Origin: Clostridiales bacterium | GTDB lineage: Bacteria > Bacillota > Clostridia > Oscillospirales > CAG-272 | DNA length: 64,000 nt | Direction: 5' to 3' | NCBI GenBank assembly: GCA_022791195.1 | Contig: JAAVYP010000055.1 | Coordinates: forward strand, 22,039 to 86,038 | In this document: positions 44,343 to 54,594 of the stretch, piece by piece | Layout: each line of letters begins with the position of its first letter | Position numbering within the stretch: position 1 is the first letter of the stretch | Position numbers and translations under genes: made by a program | Notes under the pieces: model-generated | The model's input: only the letters and a program-made list of their open reading frames with translations | Database searches by the model: none | Told to the model about the DNA's origin: nothing

Positions 44343-45704
44343 TTATCCTTTGTAATACCGGTCTAACATATCGTCATCCACGCGGTCGAGTGTTTCCCTC
44401 GGCAATTTGCTGAGCAGCTCCCACCCAAGGTCAAGCGTTTGCTCCATATCGCGGGCTTCAATCCATTTCTGGCTCAAAAACTTTTCTTCAAACAACCGGC
44501 CGAACTGCAAATACTTCTTGTCGGTTTCAGAAAGATCTTCTTCACCAATAACGCTGGCAAGAGAACGCGCCTCACTCACCTTCGCATAGGAAGCATAAAT
44601 CTGGTTGGACAGTGCCTGGTGGTCTTCTCTTGTGTATCCTTTGCCGATACCGTCTTTCATTAACCGCGAAAGGGATGCAAGCACCGACACCGGCGGATAA
44701 ACCCCCTGACGGTCCAGCGTGCGGTCCAGCACGATCTGCCCTTCGGTAATATAGCCGGTGAGGTCAGGCACCGGATGGTTAATATCGTCATTCGGCATCG
44801 TTAAAATCGGAATTTGCGTGACCGATCCTTTCCGGTTTTTAATTTTACCGGCTCTCTCATATAAAGACGCAAATTCAGAATACAGGTAGCCGGGATAACC
44901 CTTGCGCCCTGGAATTTCCTCCATCGCTGACGAAACCTCGCGCAGCGCCTCTGCATACGACGTCATATCGGTCATGATGACCAGCACGTCCATGCCCTTT
45001 TCAAACGCCAGATACTCGGCGGCGGTCAGGGCACAGCGCGGGGTGGTAATACGCTCTGTGATTGGGTCGCTGGCCAAATTGATAAACATAACTGTGCGGG
45101 ACAGGGCGCCCGTCTGCTCAAAAGAGCGCTTGAAATAATCTGCCACGTCGTTTTTGACGCCCATGGCTGCAAAAACGATGCAGTAATCGCCGCCTCTGAT
45201 ATTCGCCTGTCTGGCAATTTGCACGGCCAGCTCGTTATGGGGAAGGCCTGGGCCCGAAAAAATCGGCAGCTTCTGGCCTTTGATCAGCGTGACAAGCGCA
45301 TCAATCGACGAAATGCCGGTGCTGATATAATCGTGCGGATATTCCCTTGACACCGGATTGATGGCCAGCCCGTTGATATCCATTTTCTTTTCGGGATAGA
45401 TATCATGATAGCCGTCAATCGGTCGGCCGATGCCGTCAAAAATCCGGCCCAGCATGCTCTTTGAAAGCGCCAATTCCATGGGTTTGCCAGTCAGCATGGT
45501 ATGGGTGTTATTTAGCGAAAGACCGTCGGTGCCCTCAAAGACCTGCACCACGACACGCTCTCCGTCAATCCGGATGATTTTGCCAAGCCGGCTGCCGCTG
45601 GCGGTTTTGATTTTTACAAGCTCATCATAGCCCGCCCCTTTTACGCCGTCAAGGACGATCAGCGGGCCGTTAATTTCTCTTAATCCTACAAATTCTATAT
45701 TCAA
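44343..45704 (-). CDS. atpB: V-type ATP synthase subunit B
   Basis: This 453-residue non-catalytic subunit forms the hexamer with [18 protein letters not shown] replaces the Walker A loop, as expected for B, and [49 protein letters not shown] and [23 protein letters not shown] are conserved. It starts two bases after atpA. Confidence 0.98.
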   Translation of the reverse strand: MNIEFVGLREINGPLIVLDGVKGAGYDELVKIKTASGSRLGKIIRIDGERVVVQVFEGTDGLSLNNTHTMLTGKPMELALSKSMLGRIFDGIGRPIDGYHDIYPEKKMDINGLAINPVSREYPHDYISTGISSIDALVTLIKGQKLPIFSGPGLPHNELAVQIARQANIRGGDYCIVFAAMGVKNDVADYFKRSFEQTGALSRTVMFINLASDPITERITTPRCALTAAEYLAFEKGMDVLVIMTDMTSYAEALREVSSAMEEIPGRKGYPGYLYSEFASLYERAGKIKNRKGSVTQIPILTMPNDDINHPVPDLTGYITEGQIVLDRTLDRQGVYPPVSVLASLSRLMKDGIGKGYTREDHQALSNQIYASYAKVSEARSLASVIGEEDLSETDKKYLQFGRLFEEKFLSQKWIEARDMEQTLDLGWELLSKLPRETLDRVDDDMLDRYYKG

Positions 45705-45706
45705 AA

Positions 45707-47476
45707 CTATTTCTCCGCATACGAGACAAGAATGTTAGTAAGGCTTTGTTCAATCTCCTGCCAAACGGGGTCCTCTCCGCCCGGTTCGCCGTCCGGCAGA
45801 TGATATCTCAATTTGGTCAGTGTTTCAAAAACGCCTGATTTTTCCATGACCGAAACAGGAATTTGACGCATCACCAATTCTTTTGCCTTATCATAGGTCA
45901 TCAGCATGATTTTCATCATCCGATACTGCTTTTCCAGCGAGACATAAGCATCCTGCGGGATAAAGGCATTCTGCTGCAAAAAACCAACCCGAATGCATTT
46001 GGCAATCGCCAGGGTCAGCTTTTGGTCATTGGCCAAAAGATCGCTGCCGATCAGCTTGACAATTTCCATAAGCCGATCCTCTTCCTGCAAAATTGCGCCA
46101 AGCCGGACCCGCAGCGAAGTAAAATCCGACGCCACGTTGGTGTCAAACCAATCGGCCAGCTCCAGCTGATATTCACTGTATGATTGAATCCAGTTGACCG
46201 CCGGATAATGTCTGGCGTAGGCCAGCGATTTTTCAAGCGCCCAATAGCAGCGGATAAAACGCTTTGTGTTCTGGGTCACCGGTTCGGAAAAGTCGTTGCC
46301 CTGCGGTGACACGGCGCCAATAATCGAAACAGAGCCATTCGCACCCGAAAGGGTCTTGACCGAGCCCGCTCTTTCATAAAAGGCGGAAAGCCGGGAGGGC
46401 AAATAAGCAGGATATCCCTCCTCGGCCGGCATTTCCTCCAGCCGGCCCGAGATTTCACGCAGGGCCTCGGCCCAGCGGGAGGTTGAATCGGCCATCAAGG
46501 CCACGTCATAGCCCATATCCCGATAATATTCAGCAATCGTCACACCGGTGTAAATCGACGCCTCTCGGGCGGCCACCGGCATATTGGAGGTATTGGCAAT
46601 CAGAATGGTTCGCTCTAACATGCTGCGCCCTGTTTTAGGGTCAATCAGCTCGGAAAACTCGGTCAGCACCTGGGTCATCTCATTGCCCCGCTCGCCGCAC
46701 CCAACATACACAATAATATCAGCCGCGCTCCATTTGGCAAACTGATGCTGCAGCATGGTCTTGCCGGTGCCAAAGCCGCCCGGAATGGCCGCCGCACCGC
46801 CCTTGGCAATGGGGAACATAGTGTCAATCACCCGCTGGCCGGTAATGAGCGGCTCAGTCGCCGCCACCCTCTCCTTAACCGGTCTTGGCTTACGAATCGG
46901 ATGATAGGTAATGCCATTCAGCGCAATCTCTTCTTTGCCTGTCTGAACCTTCACCAAAGGCTCTTCCACCGTATAGTCGCCGTTTTCCGCCACCCATGTG
47001 ACGGTTCCTTCTACGCCGGCCGGCACCAACATACGGTGCTCGATGGACTGGGTCTCCATTGTCACTGCAAACAAAGTGCCTGCGCTCACCTGCTGGCCGA
47101 CCGACACTTTCATGGTCATCGGCCATTTTTTCTCGGTATCGACGGTAGGCACATTGGCCCCTGCGCCGATAAAGGCACCGGTCATTTCTTCTATTTTGTT
47201 TAAAGGCCGGCCGATGCCGTCAAAAATGCCCGTCAAAAGGCCCGGCGCCAGCATACAACGCATCGGATAACCGGTTCGCTCTACCGGCTCGCCCGGCTGC
47301 AGCGAGGTTGTATTTTCATATACCTGTATCGTCGCGGCTGTATCGGTAATACCAATCACTTCGCCAATCAAGCGATTTTTGCCCACATAGACCATTTCCA
47401 TCATAGACAGGTCGGTTTTTCCCGGCACGGTGACAACCGGACCATTGATGCCTTTTATCAATAATTTCTCTGCCAT
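45707..47476 (-). CDS. atpA: V-type ATP synthase catalytic subunit A
   Basis: This 589-residue subunit hydrolyses or makes ATP. Walker A GGFGTGKT is at 233-240; the A-type non-homologous region is present (about 110-200); further motifs are [46 protein letters not shown] and [14 protein letters not shown]. Length is usual. It lies 88 bases after atpE. Confidence 0.98.
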   Translation of the reverse strand: MAEKLLIKGINGPVVTVPGKTDLSMMEMVYVGKNRLIGEVIGITDTAATIQVYENTTSLQPGEPVERTGYPMRCMLAPGLLTGIFDGIGRPLNKIEEMTGAFIGAGANVPTVDTEKKWPMTMKVSVGQQVSAGTLFAVTMETQSIEHRMLVPAGVEGTVTWVAENGDYTVEEPLVKVQTGKEEIALNGITYHPIRKPRPVKERVAATEPLITGQRVIDTMFPIAKGGAAAIPGGFGTGKTMLQHQFAKWSAADIIVYVGCGERGNEMTQVLTEFSELIDPKTGRSMLERTILIANTSNMPVAAREASIYTGVTIAEYYRDMGYDVALMADSTSRWAEALREISGRLEEMPAEEGYPAYLPSRLSAFYERAGSVKTLSGANGSVSIIGAVSPQGNDFSEPVTQNTKRFIRCYWALEKSLAYARHYPAVNWIQSYSEYQLELADWFDTNVASDFTSLRVRLGAILQEEDRLMEIVKLIGSDLLANDQKLTLAIAKCIRVGFLQQNAFIPQDAYVSLEKQYRMMKIMLMTYDKAKELVMRQIPVSVMEKSGVFETLTKLRYHLPDGEPGGEDPVWQEIEQSLTNILVSYAEK

Positions 47477-47564
47477 GCAAACTTTATGCCTTTCCTGCGG
47501 CTGTTTCTTTGTCTGTTCATATACACAGCCGCCTCATTTATATCACGACTCTACTTTATAACGC

Positions 47565-48173
47565 TTAGTCGGTAGCCTTTAAATATTTACCCATCAAGAC
47601 CATCAGATCCTCGCGGCAATGTTCCAAATTTTCATCCAGTGTTTCGTTGATCACAATGCCGCCTGATTCAGCGTAAAAACGGGCGCCGCCCATAAAGGTC
47701 TCGCTGTCCTGCACCACATCGGCGCACAGCCCGCCGGCCGCCGCTTTGACCGTTTCCTTATGCTTGATATCCTGCGCTGATAAGCTGACGACAAACCGCT
47801 CTTTCATAATGAGGCCGACCTGCCGGCACAGCCCCTCTAAATAGGGCAGATAGTCATCGCTCTGCACGAATGCCGCCACCTTTTGGCGGACATCCCGCAA
47901 AACATTCTCGGTTATTTCATCCCGCTTGGCTAAATATTCTTTATTTTTTTCCAGCGTCGCGGTGGACAAGGCAAACGAATGCTCGTCTAAAATCTTTTTT
48001 AATTTCAGTGCATATTTCGCCTTGACTCTGGCCGCGATTTTGGCCTTTCCTGCTGTGATGGACTCATTCTTATGCGCATCGACTTCAGACGCGATTGCAG
48101 CCGCTTCTCGGCTTGCCTCGCCGATCACCTTTTCAGAAAAGGCTTGCAGCTTCTCCTGTTCCTGTAACGGCAT
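47565..48173 (-). CDS. atpE: V-type ATP synthase subunit E
   Basis: This 202-residue peripheral stalk subunit has a long charged N-terminal helix (about 5-110, with repeated EAAAIASEV-like and KAKYALKLKK stretches) and a C-terminal domain with GGARFYAESGGIVINETLDENLEHCREDL, the usual E-subunit end. It pairs with the small G/H subunit at 51978 as stator. Confidence 0.9.
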   Translation of the reverse strand: MPLQEQEKLQAFSEKVIGEASREAAAIASEVDAHKNESITAGKAKIAARVKAKYALKLKKILDEHSFALSTATLEKNKEYLAKRDEITENVLRDVRQKVAAFVQSDDYLPYLEGLCRQVGLIMKERFVVSLSAQDIKHKETVKAAAGGLCADVVQDSETFMGGARFYAESGGIVINETLDENLEHCREDLMVLMGKYLKATD

Positions 48174-48229
48174 TCCATTCCATCCTTTCTGCCTCTCTTT
48201 GGCAAATGGGGGTAGAAAACACCCTGTTT

Positions 48230-48541
48230 TTACCCTAAATCCAGCCCTATACCCGTTTTGATAAAATCGGTAATCGATTCCGATTTACTGACGCTGCCAT
48301 GCCGGTCGGGAATCCGCGTGATCAGCGGTCTTGTGTGGGCTGCCATAAATTGATCAATTTCTTCCGACGCATAGGAATATGCCTTTTCGGTCACTAAAAT
48401 AATACCGTACCCGTCGTCAGCCGCTGTGTTTTTGAGCGTATTGACCACGCTGGCGCCGTCATGCACCACAATTCCTTCCACGCCTGCCAGGCGCAGGCCC
48501 TCATAGGTTTCGGTATTATCAGAAATCAAATACATTTTCAT
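48230..48541 (-). CDS. atpF: V-type ATP synthase subunit F
   Basis: This 103-residue rotor-associated subunit (NtpG type) begins MKMYLISDNTETYEGLRLAGVEG and has IILVTEKAY and the C-terminal PLITRIPDRHG, as in the F family. It binds subunit D in the central shaft. It lies 56 bases before atpE and is separated from the K gene by a tandem repeat (48565-48603). Confidence 0.92.
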   Translation of the reverse strand: MKMYLISDNTETYEGLRLAGVEGIVVHDGASVVNTLKNTAADDGYGIILVTEKAYSYASEEIDQFMAAHTRPLITRIPDRHGSVSKSESITDFIKTGIGLDLG

Positions 48542-48564
48542 AAAACACCTATCAAGGTTTACCG

Positions 48565-48603
48565 TACAAACTTACAATACAAACTTATAGTACAAACTTA
48601 CAG
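48565..48603. repeat. 13-base tandem repeat, three copies, between K and F genes
   Basis: Three copies of a 13-base unit close to TACAAACTTACAG lie head to tail; the last runs over the stop codon of the K gene. A change in copy number would alter the spacing between the two genes. Confidence 0.7.
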
Positions 48604-49032
48604 TTTGGACAAAATCTGAATGGAAATCAGCATGCCGTAGAGCGCAACACCCTCTGCCAGTGCAACGAAGATCAGCGCCTTACCAAAAATTTCCGGCTTT
48701 TCGCTCAGCGCGCCAATGGCTGCCGAAGCAGAAGCAGACACCGCGATACCGGCGCCGATACAGGAAAGTCCTGTAACCAGGCCAGCCGCCAAAAGGCCGA
48801 GGCCATAACCCATGCTCGCCTGAGTAGCTGTCTGGACAGCCCCTTCGGGTTCGGGATCAGCCGCCGAAACGCCAAGCGCAAACAGCATTACACACATAAA
48901 CACCATCAAAAACACATTGACATAAAGGGCCGCTTTTTTTCTTTTTATCACACCTGTTCCCGCCAAAACGAGCGGCAGCAGTGCGCCGGCAAACAATACG
49001 ATCATTAATCCATACAACATAACATGTACCAA
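48598..49032 (-). CDS. atpK: V-type ATP synthase subunit K (membrane ring)
   Basis: This 144-residue proteolipid has four hydrophobic segments. The N-terminal pair (about 4-26 and 35-57) is followed by ADPEPEG and a c-type hairpin (about 78-104 and 113-142) with TGLSCIGAGIAV and the ion-binding Glu127 in VALAEGVALYG. The N-terminal pair has no carboxylate. This form is usual in Clostridia. Whether it carries Na+ or H+ cannot be told from what I can see. Confidence 0.93.
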   Translation of the reverse strand: MVHVMLYGLMIVLFAGALLPLVLAGTGVIKRKKAALYVNVFLMVFMCVMLFALGVSAADPEPEGAVQTATQASMGYGLGLLAAGLVTGLSCIGAGIAVSASASAAIGALSEKPEIFGKALIFVALAEGVALYGMLISIQILSKL

Positions 49033-49081
49033 GCCTTTCCTATTTTTTTGAACGATTCATCTGTTTGACTAATGAATTCTG

Positions 49082-50998
49082 TTATATTTTCCACGAATCC
49101 TCCGCTTCGCTGGGGGCTCTGCCCTGTCCTTCGTAGAAGCGGCCAAAAATTTCATAAAACTCCAAACGCAGTGCCTGAATGCAGACAATCATGCCCTCAA
49201 AGCCAATCACAAACAGGTTGCCCAGAACTAAGATAACCGGATTATGACTGCCCGACGCACTGCCGGCTAAGAGAAACACCACGCTCATCATGCCCACATG
49301 GTTCAGCGCAAACGCGCCCAAACGAATATATGAAATGGTGTTTGTGACAAACGAAAGCACCGTCTCAAACAGCTCAAAAAAGCTCTCTAACAAATAATCC
49401 AGCCAAGAGGACTGCACCAATCGCTTACGGCGCTTCAACAGGGCTTCCAGCGGTTCTTTCATCATGATAATCAAAAGCGAAACTGCTACGACAGCAATCA
49501 GCACAGGCATCAGTGCCTTTGCCGGCAGGAAATTCATAAAGAGCAGCACCAAAACAAGCACCGACCAATAAAAAATCAATGAGGTCACACTGTTGTTGGA
49601 AAGCAGCACTTTTGCCAGATTTTTTTGTCTGATTCCGTTGATGATATTCATCAAAATCGATATGCTGATCATCACGGCGCCTATCACCACAGAGCCAATC
49701 AAGACCGTATTCATATTCGAGCCTTCATTAACCTTATAGCCAAAGGGCAGGATATCCTCAAACCCAAACACAGACCCATAGAAAAATCCGAACGCCATCG
49801 AGGTAATGCCGACGCGGGTCAAAATCCGTCCGACAAACATGCCCTTTAGTTTCCACATCAAAAGGCCCGCTAAAATAATCACAGCACCCTGCCCGACATC
49901 GCCGAACATAATGCCGAAAAACAGCATATACGACAATGCGACAAGCGGGGTAGGATCCATCTCGTTATAGCTGGGCAGTCCATACATTTTGACATATTCT
50001 TCAAAAGGCCTGAAAAACCAAAGATTTTTCAGCCGTGTGGGCGGGGGCGTCGGTTGATCGGGCGAGGGATCGGTGCAAGTGACGCTGACCCCCTCAATAC
50101 CGCCGAGGCTGGCCGCAATACGCGGCGCCTCCTTCGCCGAAGCATAGCCATACAGCACAAAGCCATCAGCCGACAGCAGCACCTTTGATTTCATTTTAAA
50201 CTGCGCATTCTGAACGGACAAGTATGAATACCAGTCTTGCAGTTTCTCGCTCACCTGGGCGGCGTAGGCATCCCGCTGCTGCCTTAGCTTGTCTAATTCC
50301 TGTTTTGCATTTTCAAGATCGCTTTTCATTTGCTCGTACGCCTGTTTTGGCGTGCCGTGCGCACGACCCGATATGATAACTCTTTCAAAAAGAAGCGATT
50401 CAAAAAGAGAATCCACCCGACCCGCATCCGAGGAAAGGACAACATAAAGTCCCCAAACGTCGTCTCCCTCAATCGATGAGACAAAGAAAAAGTAATCGTC
50501 TGATTCGTTTGAATAACGTGAAAGCGCCTTGTAATTCTCAAGCGGCATATGGCCAAAGCGCAGCTTGAAATATTGAAATTTAAACAGCTCGTCAAGCGGC
50601 ACATTGATATTGATGATATGCATGAGCTGCTCTAAAATCTTCTCATCATCGCCAAGGCGCTCTTCGGTGCGGGCAATCTCTTCGGAAAGCAACCGGCCGG
50701 AGGCTGTCTCTTCCTCGACACACCGTTTCACATCATCAAAACTGCCCGGCGCCGATACAGAGGCGCTGCCTTTTGCTTTCAGATCGACACCGGCCCCTTT
50801 TGCAATGGTTTGCAATTCTTCCATACAAGAGGTATAGGGATTGATCTCATTGATGGTTGTATAGCCTGTCGTACTGCGCAAAACACAGGCGGCATTCTCA
50901 GCGCAAAAGCCCTCTTCCTGCACAGCAGCGCCCAGCACATCATCAAGAAGCGTCCCCGGACCGGTGACCTTGATCAATTTACATTTTACTACTGCCAT
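49082..50998 (-). CDS. atpI: V-type ATP synthase subunit I (a subunit)
   Basis: This 638-residue subunit has an N-terminal cytoplasmic stalk-binding part (about 1-350, with a coiled coil around 225-260) and about eight membrane helices in the C-terminal part. The essential Arg for ion movement lies in TISYIRLGAFALNHVGM. FGIMFGDVGQG and the last helices around GFEGMIVCIQALRLEFYEIFGRFYEG are typical. It lies 39 bases after the C gene. Confidence 0.95.
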   Translation of the reverse strand: MAVVKCKLIKVTGPGTLLDDVLGAAVQEEGFCAENAACVLRSTTGYTTINEINPYTSCMEELQTIAKGAGVDLKAKGSASVSAPGSFDDVKRCVEEETASGRLLSEEIARTEERLGDDEKILEQLMHIININVPLDELFKFQYFKLRFGHMPLENYKALSRYSNESDDYFFFVSSIEGDDVWGLYVVLSSDAGRVDSLFESLLFERVIISGRAHGTPKQAYEQMKSDLENAKQELDKLRQQRDAYAAQVSEKLQDWYSYLSVQNAQFKMKSKVLLSADGFVLYGYASAKEAPRIAASLGGIEGVSVTCTDPSPDQPTPPPTRLKNLWFFRPFEEYVKMYGLPSYNEMDPTPLVALSYMLFFGIMFGDVGQGAVIILAGLLMWKLKGMFVGRILTRVGITSMAFGFFYGSVFGFEDILPFGYKVNEGSNMNTVLIGSVVIGAVMISISILMNIINGIRQKNLAKVLLSNNSVTSLIFYWSVLVLVLLFMNFLPAKALMPVLIAVVAVSLLIIMMKEPLEALLKRRKRLVQSSWLDYLLESFFELFETVLSFVTNTISYIRLGAFALNHVGMMSVVFLLAGSASGSHNPVILVLGNLFVIGFEGMIVCIQALRLEFYEIFGRFYEGQGRAPSEAEDSWKI

Positions 50999-51037
50999 AA
51001 TCTGTTTTATCCCCTTAGTCTTTTTGACTAAATTTGT

Positions 51038-51991
51038 TTATATAATAACCTTTTCCATAATAAATCCGCTGCCAACCTGATAGCGGATCCCCTCTATGAC
51101 ATAAGTTAAATTCTTTAATTCCGCCTCGCCAAGCGCCAGCAGCGCATACGGCACCGCCATGGTATTGCCGCCTGCAAACACGGTGCGCTGGCACAGCGCA
51201 AAGAAAGAGCGCTTTTCAACATCAGCAGACAGCCGGTTATCGGCCCTCTCACCCCTGATAATCGCCTCAAGTTCGGCCTTATTCTGCTTGGTATGAATGG
51301 GAATCAGCAGCGAAGCGTCTGCCTCCATTTGATATTCAGCTATGCGCGCAGCCTGCTGCTTATTAATCTGCTCAACCTGTTTTTCCAACAAAGCACGCAC
51401 CGCTTTCTTACTTTTGGGGTCAAGCACATCGCAGCCGCTCTCATACAGCCGCAGATAATAATCCCGATACAGCGCGTTCTCAAACAAATCAAACGCGGCC
51501 GAGGGACCCGACAAAAAGCGCAGCGCCGCGTCATAATAATCAGTGCCTGCTAACCCTTTGATCAGCTCGCCCATCGTTTCAGCCTCATAAAAAGCGGCAA
51601 AGTTCAGCTTTGATCTGGCTTTCATATATTCGGGCACGGCAGAAAAGCGCACACTGCGCTCTTGTCCCACCGCATGCACCGCACGAATTAAATAGGCGAT
51701 TTCATGCCGCTCCATTAAATACGAAAAGAAAGTTCGCTGCGTTCCCTCTGAAAAAATCAGCAGCTTTTCATACATCGAAAAATATTGTTTGTGCAGCAAA
51801 TGCTCGACTGCGCTGCGGCGGAAAACAGGTTCCCGCTTGGAAAATATTTCCTGATACCGCGGCAGCCGCGTCAGCAGCTGCACAGCCTCTTCAATGGTAC
51901 TGGCCTTAGACAGAGTCTCGTAATCGTTTTGTTTCAGCATCTGGCCGTGCATCGCACGGCATTTCGCACACAGTGCATCATAGCCCGCCAT
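51038..51991 (-). CDS. atpC: V-type ATP synthase subunit C (AC39/d)
   Basis: This 317-residue soluble subunit links the rotor shaft to the K ring. It is an all-helical AC39-type protein with the repeated pattern seen as DYETLSKASTIEEAVQLLTRLPRYQ, RHEIAYLIRAVHAVGQERS and FENALYRDYYLRLYE. It overlaps the small G/H subunit gene by 14 bases. Confidence 0.9.
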   Translation of the reverse strand: MAGYDALCAKCRAMHGQMLKQNDYETLSKASTIEEAVQLLTRLPRYQEIFSKREPVFRRSAVEHLLHKQYFSMYEKLLIFSEGTQRTFFSYLMERHEIAYLIRAVHAVGQERSVRFSAVPEYMKARSKLNFAAFYEAETMGELIKGLAGTDYYDAALRFLSGPSAAFDLFENALYRDYYLRLYESGCDVLDPKSKKAVRALLEKQVEQINKQQAARIAEYQMEADASLLIPIHTKQNKAELEAIIRGERADNRLSADVEKRSFFALCQRTVFAGGNTMAVPYALLALGEAELKNLTYVIEGIRYQVGSGFIMEKVII

Positions 51992-52298
51992 GGCCGGTCA
52001 CTCTCTCATACAGGGCCTGCACCCATTCTTCGCCATGCCGCTCATACGCACGGCACAGGCGTTCTTTGTCTTTTTCACACTGATCGGCCAGTGTTTGCAG
52101 GGCGGCGGCCATTCGTTCGTTTTCTCTCTGCTCAACGGCCTCAAATTCCTGCGCAGACGTTTTCTCGGTTTGCTCATGATATGCCTGCAGGGCCGTTTTG
52201 ATCTGCTCGGGCAGCAGCGCCTTCGCCTCGCTTGCCTGCGAGACGATTTGCTGCGCGCGATTTTCGATATCAATAATTCGATTTAATATATTTTCCAT
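51978..52298 (-). CDS. V-type ATP synthase subunit G/H (stator coiled coil)
   Basis: This 106-residue protein is almost all one charged helix rich in Gln, Glu, Lys and Ala (IENRAQQIVSQASEAKALLPEQIKTALQ), as expected for the G/H (NtpF) stator subunit that pairs with E. Family similarity is weak, as usual for this subunit; position at the head of the ATPase genes is the main support. The ATG shares one base with the stop of the UPF0210 gene (TAATG). Confidence 0.75.
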   Translation of the reverse strand: MENILNRIIDIENRAQQIVSQASEAKALLPEQIKTALQAYHEQTEKTSAQEFEAVEQRENERMAAALQTLADQCEKDKERLCRAYERHGEEWVQALYERVTGHGGL

Positions 52299-53662
52299 TA
52301 GTTTTTAAGTGAATGTATCGGCGCGGGAATTCTTCCGCCGCGCGAAATAAAGGTTTCTGGTGATCTTGTATTAATATTCATAACCGGCGCATGCCCCAAA
52401 AGGCCGCCGAAATTGATTTCATCGCCCGCCGCTTTGCCATAAGCCGGAATCACCCGCACAGCGGTCGTTTTGGTATTGGCCACGCCAATGGAAATTTCAT
52501 CGGCAATGATGCCGCATATCACCGCTTCGGGCGTATCGCCCGGCACCGCAATCATGTCAAGACCGACCGAGCAAACCGCCGTCATGGCCTCTAATTTTTC
52601 AAGCGGCAAAGAGCCGCACCGCACCGCGTCAATCATGCCCGCGTCCTCGGACACCGGAATAAACGCGCCCGAAAGGCCGCCCACATGGCCGGACGCCATA
52701 ACGCCGCCCTTTTTCACGGCATCATTCAGCATGGCAAGACAAGCTGTGGTGCCAAAACAGCCGGTTGTCTCTAAGCCCATGGCCTCTAAAATATGAGCCA
52801 CTGAATCGCCCACCTGCGGCGTCGGGGCCAGCGAAAGATCCACAATGCCGAACGGAACCCCTAAACGCCTTGACGCTTCAGAGGCCACCAGCTGTCCCAT
52901 CCGGGTGATTTTAAACGCTGTTTTCTTAATGACCTCGGCCAGGGTGCTCAAATCACAGTCGCCGGCACGCCGCACCGCCGCGGCCACCACGCCCGGGCCC
53001 GAGACCCCGACATTGATCACACACTCAGGCTCGCCCATGCCATGAAAAGCACCCGCCATAAACGGGTTATCCTCCGGCACATTGGCAAACACCACGAATT
53101 TGGCGCACCCAATGGAATCTTCATCCTTAGTCAGATAGGCCAGGCGCTTAATCACGCCGCCCACCTGCTTGATAGCATCCATATTAATGCCCGCCTTGGT
53201 AGAGGCCACGTTCACGCTGGAGCAAACACGCTCTGTTTCAGACAAAGCCTGCGGAATCGACTCGATCAACGCTTTTGCACCAGACGTCATTCCCTTCTGC
53301 ACAAGCGCGCCGAAGCCGCCGATAAAGTTAATGCCCAAAGTATCGGCCGCCCGGTCCATCGCCTTCGCAATCTTGACATACCCTTCGGGCGAAGCGCCGC
53401 CGCCCACAAGCGAAATAGGCGTCACGGACACACGCTTATTGACAATCGGAATGCCGTATTCCTTTTCAATGGTTTCACCCGTGTGAACCAATTTCTCTGC
53501 CTGGCGGGTAATTTTATCATAAATACGTTCGGCCAGGACGTTCTCGTCATCTGAAACACAATCGAAAAGAGAAATGCCCATCGTAATGGTACGAATGTCC
53601 AAATTCTCTTCTTTGAGCATATTGATTGTCTCTAAAATATCATTCATATTAAACATCGGCAT
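52298..53662 (-). CDS. UPF0210/PFL family protein
   Basis: This 454-residue protein belongs to the UPF0210 (PFL, DUF711) family of unknown role. Segments that I recognise as typical are [69 protein letters not shown] and [20 protein letters not shown]. It is cytosolic, with no membrane segments. It always seems to travel with a small ACT-domain protein, present here ten bases upstream. In this window the pair heads the V-ATPase operon, joined by a one-base overlap to the G/H gene. Function unknown. Confidence 0.88.
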   Translation of the reverse strand: MPMFNMNDILETINMLKEENLDIRTITMGISLFDCVSDDENVLAERIYDKITRQAEKLVHTGETIEKEYGIPIVNKRVSVTPISLVGGGASPEGYVKIAKAMDRAADTLGINFIGGFGALVQKGMTSGAKALIESIPQALSETERVCSSVNVASTKAGINMDAIKQVGGVIKRLAYLTKDEDSIGCAKFVVFANVPEDNPFMAGAFHGMGEPECVINVGVSGPGVVAAAVRRAGDCDLSTLAEVIKKTAFKITRMGQLVASEASRRLGVPFGIVDLSLAPTPQVGDSVAHILEAMGLETTGCFGTTACLAMLNDAVKKGGVMASGHVGGLSGAFIPVSEDAGMIDAVRCGSLPLEKLEAMTAVCSVGLDMIAVPGDTPEAVICGIIADEISIGVANTKTTAVRVIPAYGKAAGDEINFGGLLGHAPVMNINTRSPETFISRGGRIPAPIHSLKN

Positions 53663-53671
53663 GGCTCACCC

Positions 53672-53941
53672 TCATATCTTATGCATGGAATTGAAAATAT
53701 CCTCATGCATCGTGACAATCTCTAAACCATTCTCGCGTCCCAAAAGCTCCATTTTTTCCACAAATTCTGTGAACGGAATGGTAAGACCCGCTATATCCAC
53801 CAGCATAATCATAGCAAAATAATCTTTCATGACGCTTTGCGAAATATCGCTGATATTACCGCCCCACGAAAAACATTCTGATGAAACTTTTGCAATGATC
53901 CCTTTATTATCTTTACCAATGACGGTCATCACAGCTTTCAT
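53672..53941 (-). CDS. ACT domain protein, UPF0237 family
   Basis: This 89-residue protein is a single ACT domain (KAVMTVIGKDNKGIIAKVS at 2-20, then DISQSVMKDYFAMIMLVDI), an amino-acid-binding regulatory fold. UPF0237 and UPF0210 form a conserved gene pair in Bacillota. The ATG has GGAG six bases upstream, just after a GCCGCC/GGCGGC hairpin (53957-53973). It is the first gene behind the promoter at 54126-54154. A ligand-sensing role is inferred from the fold. Confidence 0.9.
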   Translation of the reverse strand: MKAVMTVIGKDNKGIIAKVSSECFSWGGNISDISQSVMKDYFAMIMLVDIAGLTIPFTEFVEKMELLGRENGLEIVTMHEDIFNSMHKI

Positions 53942-54189
53942 ATCAATCTCCGTTCCGCCGCCAAAAAGGCGGCATCATTCACTTATTCAATTAACGAAAT
54001 CTGCCAAGCGGGCAAAACGGACAGCGACCCTGTTCAGGGCTATTTCAGCGCAAAACAAATAGAGGCAACATTCGCTTACCCCCATCCCGCACGGCAGACT
54101 TTTCATCTCGTTTCATTAATGAAATATTATACAACAACTCCCCCCTTTTTTCAAGAGCCTGTCCAAGATTATTTCAACTTTTTACTGCC
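53942..54189. other. Upstream region of the ACT/V-ATPase operon: no gene
   Basis: The 653 bases between the ACT gene and the divergent lipoprotein gene carry no credible reading frame. This part holds the ATPase operon promoter and its leader of about 178 bases, with a GCCGCC/GGCGGC hairpin at 53957-53973. The other part (54190-54594) holds repeat site D and the lipoprotein leader. Confidence 0.6.
54126..54154 (-). promoter_or_regulatory. Promoter of the ACT-UPF0210-V-ATPase operon
   Basis: Minus strand: -35 TTGAAA (54149-54154), 17-base spacer, -10 TATAAT (54126-54131). The predicted start is near 54119. No other good promoter is seen before the ATPase genes, and the genes from 53941 to 43628 are tightly spaced. 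Confidence 0.75.
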
Positions 54190-54218
54190 TTGTGTTTTTG
54201 CCTTCTGTGTGGTAAAAT
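54190..54218 (+). promoter_or_regulatory. Site D promoter of the lipoprotein gene
   Basis: Plus strand: -35 TTGTGT (54190-54195), 17-base spacer ending TGG, -10 TAAAAT (54213-54218), directly before the first repeat palindrome. Confidence 0.6.
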
Positions 54219-54219
54219 A

Positions 54220-54480
54220 AAGCAAATCAAAGATTTGCTTCTAAAGTTTAACTTGCCGCTTTTGCAAGCGGCATTTCGGCTTGCCGAAACCGTTAAACTA
54301 CGGTTTGCTAAAATTTCGCAGGATAACCAAGCAAATCAAAGATTTGCTTCTAAAGTTTAACTTGCCGCTTTTGCAAGCGGCATTTCGGCTTTGCCGAAAC
54401 CGTCCGACTTCCGGTTTTCCGGAATGTCGTGCTTCCGGTTTTCCGGAACGTCGTACTACAGTTTGTTAAAATTTTGCAGG
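54220..54480 (+). repeat. Leader repeat, site D: two tandem units upstream of the lipoprotein gene
   Basis: Unit D1: palindrome AAGCAAATC/GATTTGCTT (54220-54240); outer stem AGTTTAAC (54245-54252) with GTTAAACT (54292-54299) enclosing GCCGCTT/AAGCGGC (54255-54272) and TTTCGGC/GCCGAAA (54274-54289). Unit D2 repeats the first 72 bases of D1 almost exactly from 54329, then has two more hairpins TTCCGG/CCGGAA (54409-54424 and 54433-54448) in place of the closing arm. Both units end with the related strings GTTTGCTAAAATTTCGCAGG and GTTTGTTAAAATTTTGCAGG. Confidence 0.8.
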
Positions 54481-54594
54481 ATAATAAGGCAAATGTCATA
54501 CAGCTGTCCGGCCGGCATTTGTACTATCCCATTTTTATTTTTCATATGATGAAACCAAGATTATTTTTATGTGCTGAAAACAGGGAGGAATCGT

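Noticed and set aside
53042..53554. 170-residue plus-strand frame opposite the UPF0210 gene
   Set aside because: Antisense shadow; no ribosome site; His/Arg-rich composition typical of reverse frames.
54220..54480. Insertion sequence remnant
   Set aside because: No transposase, no target duplication; the block matches the leader repeats elsewhere in the window.
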